Assembly: GCA_021292105.1 (NCBI GenBank)
Contig: CM037870.1
Coordinates: 6,559,058 to 6,623,057, forward strand
Reading direction: 5' to 3'
Length of the DNA stretch: 64,000 nucleotides
DNA from: Anadara kagoshimensis
Taxonomy: Eukaryota > Mollusca > Bivalvia > Arcoida > Arcidae
Shown: piece by piece, positions 36,102 through 49,700 of the stretch
How positions within the stretch are numbered: the first letter of the stretch is position 1
Layout of the letters: each line of letters starts with the position of its first letter
Notes under the pieces: model-generated
The model's input: the letters and a program-made list of their open reading frames with translations, nothing else
Databases searched by the model: none
What the model was told of the DNA's origin: nothing
Position numbers and translations under genes: made by a program

Positions 36102-39100
36102 CTATATTTACTCACCAGATTTCCCTGATGAGCTTGGTCTTGGACCAGACTCCGAGTACTGAGGGGATGGAGGGGGCATGCTTCCAATAGATCCACGACT
36201 TGTTGGTCGTTTTCCGTTATCTGGAGTACGGGCCACCTTGGAGTTTTGTCGACTCAAGTTAGAGACTTCTGGGGTTCTAGGAATCTTTGGTCTAGATCCA
36301 AATGCTTGGTTATATTCTGGGTGCCTGTTCAATGAAAACAACAAGCTGTTAGTAAATCAGTAAAAAAATCAAAGTAGCTTACCATATATCTAATCAAGCA
36401 AAACTAATCAACCAAAAAGGGCTTTGTTTCATTGATTTTGAGCTAAAAATAGCTGAAAGATTATTTGACATGTGAAAAAATCTTATGCATTCAAATTTAG
36501 ATAAAAAATGTTTTACCAAGGGAGTATATGTATGTATATTGTCGCTAAAAAGTATAAATGTGTGTACAAGATAAGGGTCCTTTTTGGAACCAAAGTATGA
36601 AAGATTTCAAAATAAATTGAAATATGAACTGCAATAGCACTAACACTTTCTGAAAGAGAAAAAAAATTGTAAAAATTTTACCAAAAATGGATGTTAAATG
36701 ATAAAATTTGTTATCAGTCATCTCATGATTAAACTTATATTGGTCATTTTGAAACTGTATTTTAGATTTACTTTTGGTAGAAAGTTGATTTTATTATGGA
36801 TCATTGACAATTGCTGATGTGACATGAAATATATGCAGTCAGCCAACCAACTAACTTTATATGTTACCGTGGTAACCTATAAACTTACAGTGCCTGGTTT
36901 GATCCTGTTGATTTCTGACTAGTTTGACTTGTCGGTCTCTGGTTTGTGCCTTCTATAAAAAAGAAAACATTAATTCTTTAATAAACTTGCATTTGTTCAG
37001 TATAACCTCAACGTATCTACTGTAAATGTTATAATAATTTGAGCATCTTTTCAATTTGAATGCCTATTTTGATCGCGAATATTTTTTTTAAAAATGTACT
37101 ATATAATTATTCAAACATCCTGGTTCCTCTATTTTATTTATCAAATAATTTGAGCACCAACAACTTCTCACGATAAATCTATTTTAAGGATGCTTTCACT
37201 TATATAATGGATGTAGTTAATTTCAAACTGGTGTTTTGGCATTTCCTGCAGACTATAGCTATGCAGTTACTCCCAGTGAAAAAAGTTTTTTACTGTTTGA
37301 ATTATTTTGACTCTAAGAAAACACGAAACCTACTTGATCCAGTTCTTTCTCCCTCCTGTGTATTAGGTCTACTTCCACTTCTAGTTGGAGGTCGGTCTAT
37401 AGATGATGTCGGGGGACGTGATAGGTTAGAAGGTGGACGTGATAAATTGGAAGATGGCCGGTTCCTACAAAAGAGAAATGTAACTATTATATCAAACTAA
37501 ATTCTTCTTTTCTCTGACTGGTTTAATGATGAATACTACAGCCAGATAAATGTATTGTCAACCTCCTGATAAACAGACAGTAAAGCCTCGATTCATCACC
37601 ACTATTTGTAAAGTCAAATATTGGCTACTACAGCCAGATAAATGTATTGTCAATCTCCTGATAAACAGACAGTAAAGCCTCGATTCATCACCACTATTTG
37701 TAAAGTCAAATATTGGCTACTACAGCCAGATAAATGTATTGTCAACCTCCTGATAAACAGACAGTAAAGCCTCGATTCATCACCACTATTTGTAAAGTCA
37801 AATATTGGCTACTACAGCCAGATAAATGTATTGTCAACCTCCTGATAAACAGACAGTAAAGCCTCGATTCATCACCACTATTTGTAAAGTTAAATATTGG
37901 CTACTACAGCCAGATAAATGTATTGTCAACCTCCTGATAAACAGACAGTAAAGCCTCGATTCATCACCACTATTTGTAAAGTCATATATTGGCTACTACA
38001 GCCAAATAAATGTATTGTCAACCTCCTGATAAACAGACAGTAAAGCCTCGATTCATCACCACTATTTGTAAAGTCAAATATTGGCTACTACAGCCAGATA
38101 AATGTATTGTCAACCTCCTGATAAACAGACAGTAAAGCCTCGATTCATCACCACTATTTGTAAAGTCAAATATTGGCTACTACAGCCAGATAAATGTATT
38201 GTCAACCTCCTGATAAATAGACAGTAAAGCCTCGATTCATCACCACTATTTGTAAAGTCAAATATTGGCATTAAAAAAAAGGTTAAGTGGTTATTAAAAG
38301 CGAAGTTTATAAAGGAAAATATAGAAGACATTTTGGGACTTCAAGTTAGTGTGGTGATGAGTGAGGTGGAAAAGTCATTGAGGGGCATTTTAATAAGGTT
38401 TACTGATGAATACTGCAGCCTGATGGATATCAATACTTTGAATGGAGTCTATAATAGTTTTATATATACATGTACTTACGTCAACAGAGGGTTTGCACTG
38501 GGATGATCTGATGCACGTCTTTGACTTGGAGTTATGGGCCTTTGTAATGGCTCATGCATTGCCAACACTGTATCTGTATGCTGCAATAGTGTAAATGATA
38601 CAAAATGTCACAATAAATATAATAAGTAGGGAAGACAAGTTTGGTCTATAATCACTTACCCCTTAATCTCTGAATAATGAAATATTATTCACTATGTATC
38701 TTAGAAGTCAAAGGTAGAAAAGTCTCTCAAGTAAACAAGAGAATCAGTTAATTGTTGCTATCACTAGTAATAAGTAATGAATGATAATTTGCCAACCAAA
38801 TTACACACACAAGTGTTTAAGAGTCAGATTTCTTTCAGATTATGTGAAACAATCTGCACCAATGAAATTGAAGTACATTAACATTAGTCAGCATGTAACA
38901 ATAATATTCATTACAGCTTTGTATATTATCATGACAATATACAACATTAAATGAATATGACTACTCCGAACACTCTATAGAGTGTTTGATCCCTATGTGA
39001 AAGGCAGGGATTCAAATCTCGTATGAGTCTGACCAAGACTTGAAAATAGGTAGTGTCCATTCTTTTATCATTGTCTTTGACAACATTAAGTTGTTTAGCA

Positions 39101-42100
39101 ATCTCTTTTCCAGTGACAGGATAATCAGTTAGCATATTTATTACAGCTTTGTACACGTATATTGCCATGGCAATCCATCACTTTGACAACATGAGTTTAC
39201 CTTTTTCTTTGGTTTAGCTGCTGTTCCTTTACCCGTGGCAGGATAATCAGTAAGTAGAAGTTTCTCTCCTGTGTCTTCACTGTCCTGAGCCTGTACAGCA
39301 TCATCTTTGTCCAGATCCAGTTCCATGGCATCCTGGTCGTCCTCTTCCTCCTCCTCATCCTCATCATCTGATTCATATTCTTCTACTGATTCAGCTAAAA
39401 TAGAATTATTTATTTTTATTTATTTTGTATATACTTCAATTTCATAAATATTATCAAAATTTGCATTTTTGTTATTCTACATGTATACAAATAGACATTT
39501 TGAGTTTTGCAAGTCTCTACTAAAATACAACCCTTTCTACATGTACTTTCTTCAATTTAAGAGATTTTTATTATTTTTAGATTTAGATAAGTTGTAATGA
39601 TAATAATGCATATATGCAATTTCTTCAATAAGAAAATTACTTTGCACTATAATCAATGCCAACTTTCCAGGCAAAAATATTTAACTTTATATTTTTACTT
39701 ATTTCTTACATTAATTAACAAGAGATCACAAACCTCACTAGAAAAACAGGTGTGTTTAAAAACTGTTTTTTTTTTGTCTACATGTGGAATGGCTTCCAAT
39801 GTGGGGGGCCAAACTGTTTTAAACACGACATGACAGGGAATCATAACAACAGTGACCTTTGACTCCTGAACTGTATGTATCATGTGTTTCAGACAAAATA
39901 TTTTTATGTACATGTATTTATTAACTTACTAGAATTAAGTTGTTTAATTATAAATTCTATTTGTCGGTTCATGTCAGGTTGATCATCTTTGATAAAGCAT
40001 CTTAATATTTCTTCCATTCCCTTAAATAGAAATCATGCAATACTGTATGTTTACAATGATTCATAAAACAGTGGTTACAAGAAATATTGAATGATGAACT
40101 TTTTTCCAAAAATCTTTTATGTAACAGATAAAGTGTTAAAATAAGAATGAGAAACTTTCAAACACTAATATCTGCACAGGTGGGATTTGAGCCCAAACAC
40201 TGAGAGTGAATGTGCTCCATATTAAAATAAAGAAATTAAAGTCTTAGCAGTAACATAGAATTTTTTTTACATTATGCATTGATGTGATAAAATAAAAGCC
40301 AAATGACAAACTTTTTCTGACACTAAGATCTGTCAGATTGATGGTGTAAAACAAAAGTATATCAAAGTAAACTCCTCACCATGGCTTTAGCTTCTTCTCG
40401 TATAGATGGTATAGCCAATATACTATATAATGCACCATTTACATATGGACGAATCTGTAACAAATAAGTATATAATAGATATAAGAGAGTCATGTCAGAA
40501 AAACAACACAACTTATCTGCCACGCAACTAGACCCTCAAAAAAACTTTGTCATTGATAAAATTTTAGTCCAATTTTTTTTAAAATGTATACTACAAGATT
40601 CATACTGGAAAATGACATACATGTATGTTCTTTCATACTGTCAACAGTTGAGCTGAAAAAGCATATGTTTTATATATACATTTGAATAAAAGCAAGTTAC
40701 AAGCGAAATGGGATGCCATATCAAAAGTGTCCCCCAAATGAACCCAAACTGGAAAATACATGTTTTCCCAACCATGTGCATGATCAAATACAAATATCTA
40801 AAGGTACATCTACTCCATCCAAAGATTGTTCTGATGTTATACATATCTGTTAAATAGTTTTCAAAAAAAGTGGCAGACAAATGACAGCGGGAGAATATGG
40901 AATAAATACTACCGGTATATGCCCCCTCCCTTTGTTGGTGAGACTAGATAAATAATTCGATCTGAATGCCCATATTTGTGTGAAATTTTTTTTATATCCC
41001 TGTAAAATTTATGACATCATGTCACCTTGCTGTGATCATTAGCATCCAGTCATGTAAAATGACATACACAAACTATTTTGAAGACAGAAATAGAAGTTCT
41101 TTTTTTTTGTCTGTGTTATCACGAATTTGAAATAAACATGTACCTCTTGATTCTCATGTCCTAACAGATCACTTAACACTTTCAATGTCTGATGAGCACT
41201 GTTCACACATCTCTTCTTTCCTGTTAATGATACATTTATGACTTAAAACATTGATCAAAATGTAACATAAGGTTATATAATGGTTAGGTTTCAGACTTTT
41301 AAAATATTATTTATATAATGATTTTGCTAAAATCAAGATATTGATACGCTTATAACAATATTGATATTTTTTTCTTTCCTAATCTTTACAGTACTCTCAG
41401 CGAAATGTAGGGAGGGTTTGTTTTATTGTATCACACCTACCATGGTAAAGGACATCAGTTTTTGTTGTCTCTTCATTAAGGTTTATGTGACTTTCGTTTT
41501 CTAAATGCAAAGTGATCGATGAAAGCACAGTCCCTGCCTATTTTCAAGTCTTAGTTACCGGCAGGTTGTTAAGAGTTCAAACCCACAACTTTCTGCATAT
41601 GGAGCAAGTACTCTACCAGCTGAGCTACTTTAGTGGTTATAAAGGTCAAACTTGTTACCTACCTGATGTTCTAAGACACAAGTTCATTAACAATGCCACA
41701 GAGTACTCTAGTGTATAATCAGACAAGGCATCATTATCCTCCAATACTTTCACCAACCACTCTATAAGTCCAGCATCTATCATGGCACTCTGTAAATTTC
41801 TCCTGTAAAATCAAAACAAAAATTAAACTTTAGAACTGTCTCTTGAGATCCAAATAACCCCATCCAACAATATTTGACCCTGTGACCTCAACCTTGGGCC
41901 TACACACCTAAATGTGGTATGCATCACATACTGTAAACATATTTAATTTCATGTGTACATGTATTTATTTTCGCGGTATTAGAAGTTTAGACATATCCAC
42001 GTAGTTAAATTTTCGCGTTTTTGAAATATGCACTAAAACACCATGAGTAAAATATAATTTTCGCTTGGTATTAATTTTCGCGTAAAACAAGCGATCGTGA

Positions 42101-45100
42101 AATAAGCTAAAATTAGTACACCGCGAAAATAAATATGTTTATAGTAATCAGATGTTAGTATATATTTCTGCAAAGTTTGGTTGAAATTGACATGAATACT
42201 GTGATTTCTATATACCACCTCCTTCAAACTAAGTTTGCAGGGGTCATCAAAATGTGTTGTATAACATCATAAATGACTACAATTCACAATACCATCTTAA
42301 ATAAACTCACCTCAAACTTAGTTTCTGTAAAGCTCCAAGAACCATTTCCCTGGTAATAGATTCCTTTTCTTCACTATGTAAATTATCTAACAGTGACTTA
42401 AACAAGTCTTGATTCTGTGCTAGGTATGTTCTTCCTAGAAATACAGAACCATGCATTTATGCAAGGTTAACTGTTATAGATAAACCAACAGGAAAAAGTG
42501 AACAAGCTCACATATACCCTGCTCAGTGAGAATGGATAGAACAAGGCGCTATGGGAAGTCAAATGATAAATTTGGATATAAAGACATCATACTTAACAAT
42601 ATCAAAGAAAGAAATCAGAAATATGAAAAAAAATTACCATAGTAAAATTGTTTTGTTGAACTGTGTCAACAAAGAAACAAGCACACTTCACAAGTTCTCA
42701 TAAAAAGTTTCACTGATAAAACCAAGCTATTGCTTTCTTTTTATCTTACCTGCACAAAGTGAAGCAAAGGCATTAAATAATCTAGCAGAACTTTGTTTGA
42801 CTTGTTCATCGGGTGATGTTAACAAACTCAGAACAGCAGTCTGGAAATATAGATATACATGTATGAAAGTAATAAACAAAACAATATTGTTCACAACACT
42901 TGTTATTGTGATACTTATGTACAGTAAAAATGTTCCTTTATAACTTTGCCATCTCACTTATGCCACCCTATTTTGTAATCCCAAAATCCATTTCTAGTAT
43001 GTTTTACCATAAGAAGTCGCTTTCAATTTATCACCAAACACCTTTATAATTCCAAAATTTGACCGAACAAATAATGAAAATAAATTAGGAGATACATGTA
43101 ACTGTTTTCTATGTTAAGAGTTCTGAACCTAAAACATGGATTTTAATGTCACAAATTAAGGTCTACCTTGTGACACTTGGGGAGCTTAGTAACCAGTATT
43201 TGGGAAAATTATGGTTTTTTTTAATTTTTTTTCATACAAAATCAACCAAGAAAATAACTGATAACTTACTCTATGTGGTCCTGCTGTAGCACATCCAAGT
43301 AGATCATTATCTCTGTAAGTTGTCATTGTCGAGTCCCTCTGCTGGGGATTGGACTGTGTAAGTCTCTGAAATATTTACAGAACACCACTTATACATGTTT
43401 TACTGTTTAATCATTCTTAACTCACTTATACATGTTTTACTGTTTAATCATTCTTAACTCACTTATACATGTTTTACTGTTTAATCATTCTTAACTCAAA
43501 TAATTCATCATTGCCTTGTAAATTTTATTTGAATTTGTTTTTCATTTTTGCATGAGGGTATATTTAATAAATATGAAACTCATCAAAATTTGATTTTGCC
43601 TCGTAAATGAAGTTCTCCAGTAACCCATGTGATGAATACTGCTTTATGTTTGCAAGGAAAGTTTTTGAAAACAATTACATAGAAAATTGCAGGAATAATG
43701 TAGGTTTTTACAGGAAAATGTTGTCTAATGTGATTTCATGTCCAATGGATATAACTGTTCCAAACAAAAACTAATTTTTCTTTCAAACCTGTGGTTTATT
43801 ATGTTTAACATAAGTTTCTTATTATCAAGACTAGAAAATTTGAAAATCAAAAAAGGCAAGAGATAACCTCAATACAAAATGAAGTTTATTTGTCTTTGAT
43901 AGGACTTAAATTGTAAAATTTTGGAAAAACTATTTTCACAGAAATGTGTAAAATGGCTAAAATCTGTCTTTTTTTACTTTATCAGACAAAATTAAAATAT
44001 TTGAAGCAGTCATACAAATGAAAGTCTTTCCCATTTTTACTATAAGATAGACTCAAAAATTTAAGAACCAAAACATGATCTTACTAACCCATCTGAGAGC
44101 CTGCAGTAGTAGAGCTTGTCGTCTGTGTTCTGCACTGTCTAGATCTTGTTTAATCTTTGGATAATCTATGGCTGGATAGGATTCTGGTTCATGTGTAGCA
44201 TTCCTGTGAAGTAAAGATTAACAAATCATACAGATAGCCAAGTAGTACTATTGTTGACTTTCAAAGTCGAGAGTTATGGGTTTGAATCTCACTCAAGACT
44301 TGGAAATTTTCCAAAATGGTTTTCATTTGTGGGAAGACATAGCCAAGTGGTACTGTCACTGGCTTTCAAAGTCAAGGGTTATAGGTTTGAATCTCACTCG
44401 AAAATTTCCAGAGATGGTTTCCATCTGTGGGTAGACATAGCCAAGTGGTACCTGCTTTCAAAGACAAGGACTGTGGGTCTCAATTTCACTTGATACTTGA
44501 AAATTTCCTGAGACGATTTTCATCTTCTGCCCATACTTGAGTTGTGCTAAAAAGAAGCCTTTCAAACAAAACAATTTTAAAATTGCGCAACTGCATCATC
44601 AAAAAATTGCAAGTACATTGTTAAAATATGTTATCAGTAGTCACAAAATAAATTCAAATCTCTTATATTTTAAGTTAAAATCAATGCATACATATACATT
44701 TACATACAAAATCAAAATGCTTATGTATAAATACATAATACACATTATACTTACTTTTGTGGAGCGATTGACTGGCGTAAAAACTGACTAGCTGTACCTG
44801 GACGTGTAAAATCTACTGACTGCTGCATGTGCTGACTAAATAATCTATGACATATCTCTTGTAGATATTCTGGAGAAATCTGTAAAATGGAAATGTTGGT
44901 CTTTGAGACTTGGGTAAAATACAGAAACAACAAGCAAAGTCGGCGAATAAGGATCCCCTGCCAGTAGGTATTTTTTTGTGATTTTAACTTTGTTCAAAGA
45001 GCGAGGAAAATAAGAAAACCAACTCTGGTTAATGATATGTGCATTTTCTATCAATGTTGATGTTTTGCACCAAATTTCCTAAAATAGTGCCCCATAGTTT

Positions 45101-46733
45101 ATGAGAAATACTATGGACTAGAAATGTGAAGATGGAAGGATGGACTGAAGTTTGAATTTAATACCCTCTACCTTCGGAAGGCTGAGGATAATAACATTTC
45201 AAGTATTTAATTCAAACTGATTTTATGTTTTATTATGATAATTCAAACAACAAAGAGAATCAATGTTAAACACAATGTAGCGGTATTTATCGATTTGGGT
45301 AAATTCACATGGACTTGAATTTAAATGTAAAACTCATGGATCTCTTTTTTCATTATGATCATATTAAATTTAGTGGAGAATTTAAATTAGCCAAGAAAAT
45401 TGCTAAAATTAATACAATTACATTACATGTATATTCATCAGATATATGCATGATATACATATTTTCGTTTAAACAGATGTTTCCAGAAACAATGACACGA
45501 GCCTGTGTGTTTTATTATAAATAACATACTACCGTTTTTCCCTGTATTGTGTTTTCCAGAGCATCCACTAAGTCCGCTGTTATCCCAATTAAATTATGAT
45601 AATCAGCCTACAAAGAAAAAGAAAACAAAATCGGTCTTAAATTTCAGACAACTGAATTGCTCCCCTGTTTGTTTAAAGTACATGATGCAAGTTTAAGTTA
45701 TTTTCAAGTTATTAAAACAATAAAATATTAAATAATTTATAATAATAAATTTCTCTTATTTCAATTTTCATTATCTTAATTTACAGTTATAGTTTATAGT
45801 TACAAAATACATCAGGTTTTAAATTATGCAACTTCCAAGATGTATCCTCGAACTCCATTAAAAATTAACTAATGTAAAATGAAAAGATGAATAAGGCCTG
45901 CCTGTTTACAACATACTTTCAGAGCCTGGAGAAAACCATCATCCTTAGGCAAGGGAAATGTCATGCTTTTGTCTCTCTAAAGTAGGATTAAAACCTATGT
46001 GGTGAGAGACTGAGAGATGGTCTGTAAGCAGGCACATTAGACCACTCTGTCTTCAAGGGTCTCTTTAACAATGGACAATGATGCTTACACCAAGGTCACC
46101 TATGGTATAAGATGTTTAACACTTTGTGCAGGCTAGCCACCACATGATCAAGTCTGCATATATTATAACACATTATCATGCATGCTATGTATTAAGTTAA
46201 CCTTAGGTTGAGGTAGAATTATCTTTTTTTTATTTGTGATTTCATTGTTGGATTTTAAAATATACCCAAAATATTTCTTTAACATATGAAAGGTAAAGGC
46301 TCAACCTCTTGCTGTCTATCTTATATTGACCATAAGTCATAATGACTGGATTAATGTCAAATAATAAGGATCAATACCTGAAAGCCAGTTTATACTTAAA
46401 TCAGGAAATTTAAAACTAAAAAAGTTTCAGCTGTTGCAGATTCTTAAAAGGTAAAATACATTCAAGTTTCCCAGCCAAAGTTGTTATGAAAAATGGTGTC
46501 CAGCAGTATTGTGTGCCATGTAAATGTAAGTACTTTTGAGGACCTGAATCACTATACTTATTGTATGACTAGTGATTTATAAATAAACAGAGTCAAAATC
46601 CAATCATACATATATTTTTTTACTGCAAAACCCTCCCTTTTAACCCCAAAGAAATGTTCTAAATGACAGGTGTAGTTTTGAAAATCAAAATTTGACTGTG
46701 ATTTAAATACTTTTTGAAAATATTAAACAAAAA

Positions 46734-46792
<59 letters not shown>

Positions 46793-49700
46793 ACTATGAC
46801 AAAAACAGTTTCAACTACTAATAAAATTGAAATGAATACAACAGAACATTTATTTCTATGCTGGCAAAACTAAGTAACACATAAACACAATCCTGTTGCC
46901 ATAGCAATGACTTTATTTATTACAACTAGATAGTAGCTTCATTCACAAGAACTGGCAACCAGCTGCTCAATTCTCTTAAATCTATTTCACATGTGATAGT
47001 TTTAGCTAGCTAGACAGGAAGTGCTTACCCTTCCAGAGCACCCAGTCTCACTTCCTTATAGAAGTTCATATTGCTATTTTCAAAGTTTTCACTTTGCTTT
47101 TGAGATTATTATTTACATTTGTAGATATCGACTGGTATGTTTCTGTGTTTGATATATTTTTAAAATATCATGAACTGGCAACCATATGACCAATTCTCTG
47201 TAGTGCAACAAACTTTAACCTTTAAGGTTATTCTACCTATCAAAGTAAGTCATATAACATTATAAACGGTCTGTGATATCAACTGGAAATTAACATTAAG
47301 TCAGCAGAATGCTACTCTATCCTTTGATAACTTTTTGGACAGACACTGCTATTGATTTCATTTGATATTAGGTTTCTTGAACTATTGCATATGTTTAACA
47401 TATTGTTCTAAATGATATGGTTTGATTAAAAATACAATGATGATAGCTAATAGGTTTTCAAACAACAAGTACCAAATAAATGCTGTGTACCAGTTATGGG
47501 GGAAGAATACCACACAGCATTCTGAAATAGCTTTTAAATGACATAGCAAGCTGGGGTTGAACCTTTGACCTTTCACATCTATAGGACATACTAGCTATCC
47601 ACAAATTTAAAATCATTAGTAGCCAAATCTCCAAACTGTGTGAAAATATAGTCTTTTTTAAAGTATTTTTTTTTTATAAATTTGGTAATACAGGAACTGA
47701 AACATTAGGTATCACAGATCTGTGCTATACTTAAAATCTAAAAGATGTCCTAAATTTTGAAATGACACAGAAATAGGAATCCACCTTAATTGATAATTCA
47801 AAATTCACAGGAGTTTGATAAAATACATATTTATATAAATTGTGCATCAATGAAAGAAATATCGAGATAATTCTACAACAACACATATTTTATAAATGTT
47901 TTTTTCTAGGGTGAGCTAACATACATTTTTGGCTTGTAACTAAAAACAATGTCCAATATATAATAAAATTATCAACAAATGAAAATCAACAATCACTATC
48001 ATAATCATAATGTATTCAAGACACATAATCTTAACTAAAATGTGTAAAACATGTGAAGCAACACATTAACCAACCAAATCTCCGTATCTGGAAAAAATTG
48101 TAGTATAAAAGCTGGACTAAAGTCTGAAATTTTATTTGCCTCTGAGTAAAGACTAAAAAAGTCTGAAATCAGACAGGATTATCTTTTGTTTAAAAGGCAT
48201 GAATTGCCTCATTTCTTGTAAAGGGTAGACTAACTTAGTTTGTAATACTCCTTAAAATGTGTAACAGTTAAAAAATATTCAACTACGAATAAACTAATTT
48301 GGCAAATAAATAGACTGCAATGCAAAAATTTTAGACTGTTGCTAGGTTTCCACAAATTTAAATTGTCAGTAGCCAAATTTCCAAAATTTTAAAAAATATT
48401 TTTTTTCTCTCAAATTTGCTAAAATAGTTTTACTTTTTTTTATAAAATTGCTCAGAAGACAGTGTCCAATGGTGATTTTGGCTAACAAGACTTGAAACAT
48501 TATAGACTGTACATTTCTAAGGATTTTAGATACGAAAGTTCTTGAATTTAAAATATTATGATAGTGATAACAAATAAACAAATAATAAAACTTATTTTTT
48601 TACTCACCAGAAAAGAAACTGGGACAAATGAATTACAAAATACTGATTAGTTCATCAAACAATCATTTCAGTTTTTGTTATCAATAAACACTTCCATAAA
48701 TAAATGTTAGTGACAGTTGTTTCATAATCACAAAATATAAAACTTGTACAACAGATACTTATGGAAGAGTTTTTTACAAGCGTGTAAGACATGCATGCCA
48801 ACATGTATTTGGGAAGTGGGTCATATGAAATGAGCCTTATTAGGTCATATCCCCTCCATCATTACAAAGGGATATAACTTAAATAAAAGGTTTATGCATA
48901 TCATTTCATAACATGCTGTGCAGGACGTCCACAATTTAATTACTGCAGAAAATTCTGAAGAAATAGTTAACAAAGTTATTCAATTAATTAATGTAGCACC
49001 AGTTTCAATTTTTTTTAAAAATCAACTAAATGGTTTCTTCTTATGAATATGATACAAAACTTCCAATAATAACAATGATTCTAGAATATTCATCAATCAA
49101 TATGTTTACCATATACCGGTAAACAGTAACTAAAGTCGTCTTATTAAGTGAGACTACTCTCTCATTAGCAGCCAAATTTTCAAAAATTGTGAAAATATAA
49201 TCCTTTTTAAAGAAATTTTCCTCAAACTTGGTAAAATAAGATATTTTTTCAATCAATTTTTTCACAAATGGTTATTTTGGGCTACCAGGAATGGAAACAG
49301 TGTTTATCAAGAGAGATTACTGTCATAATTTTTGTGCGAAACATTTGCTCCAGTTCTATGCAGTAGTTAAATTGTGGTGGCTGGATAGTATGTTTTGTGT
49401 GTAAGTACCTGGACTCTATTGTGTCTTTTAATATAGGACATGGTTTTACGTTCAGAATCTACTAACTGTTGCTGTAGTCGGTGTATGTGTTGGTATTGTT
49501 CTGGTACACAAACAAAACAAAATAATCATTTACATACATTCTTATAACATGTTGTACACATAGAATCTTAATGACTGGCCTCAATAAAAAAAGATGTGAA
49601 GTTTCATTCATCACAGTCATGAAATCCTAAAGTTTACTCACATTTACATGTAGTTAGATTAAACTGTAGTTAGGTATAACATAAGTTGGTGAAATCAAGC

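Larger units (their letters stand above)
27633..36115 (-). other. Last ARMC9 intron (8.5 kb)
   Basis: Contents in + coordinates: SINE-like copy 27775-28010, a ~28-bp TTGACAAACTAGCTTG array 28690-28810, MITE 29110-29222, CA repeat 29260-29325, T-rich run 30777-30799, MITE 31007-31219, hairpin-ended repeat 31570-31848, trinucleotide satellite 32196-33960 and an unexplained 75-codon open frame at 35398-35625. The stretches 29480-30770 and 33970-35390 hold no recognisable gene. Confidence 0.7.

Noticed and set aside
38947-39168. Minus-strand frame containing [15 protein letters not shown], considered as an extra ARMC9 exon
   Set aside because: It is a decayed duplicate of the exon 18 end without a donor and interrupted by a SINE fragment; exon 18 to exon 19 splicing already keeps the frame.
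41500-41640. Possible tRNA gene (intact A and B boxes)
   Set aside because: The acceptor stem does not pair and the sequence continues into a SINE body, so it is a SINE head.
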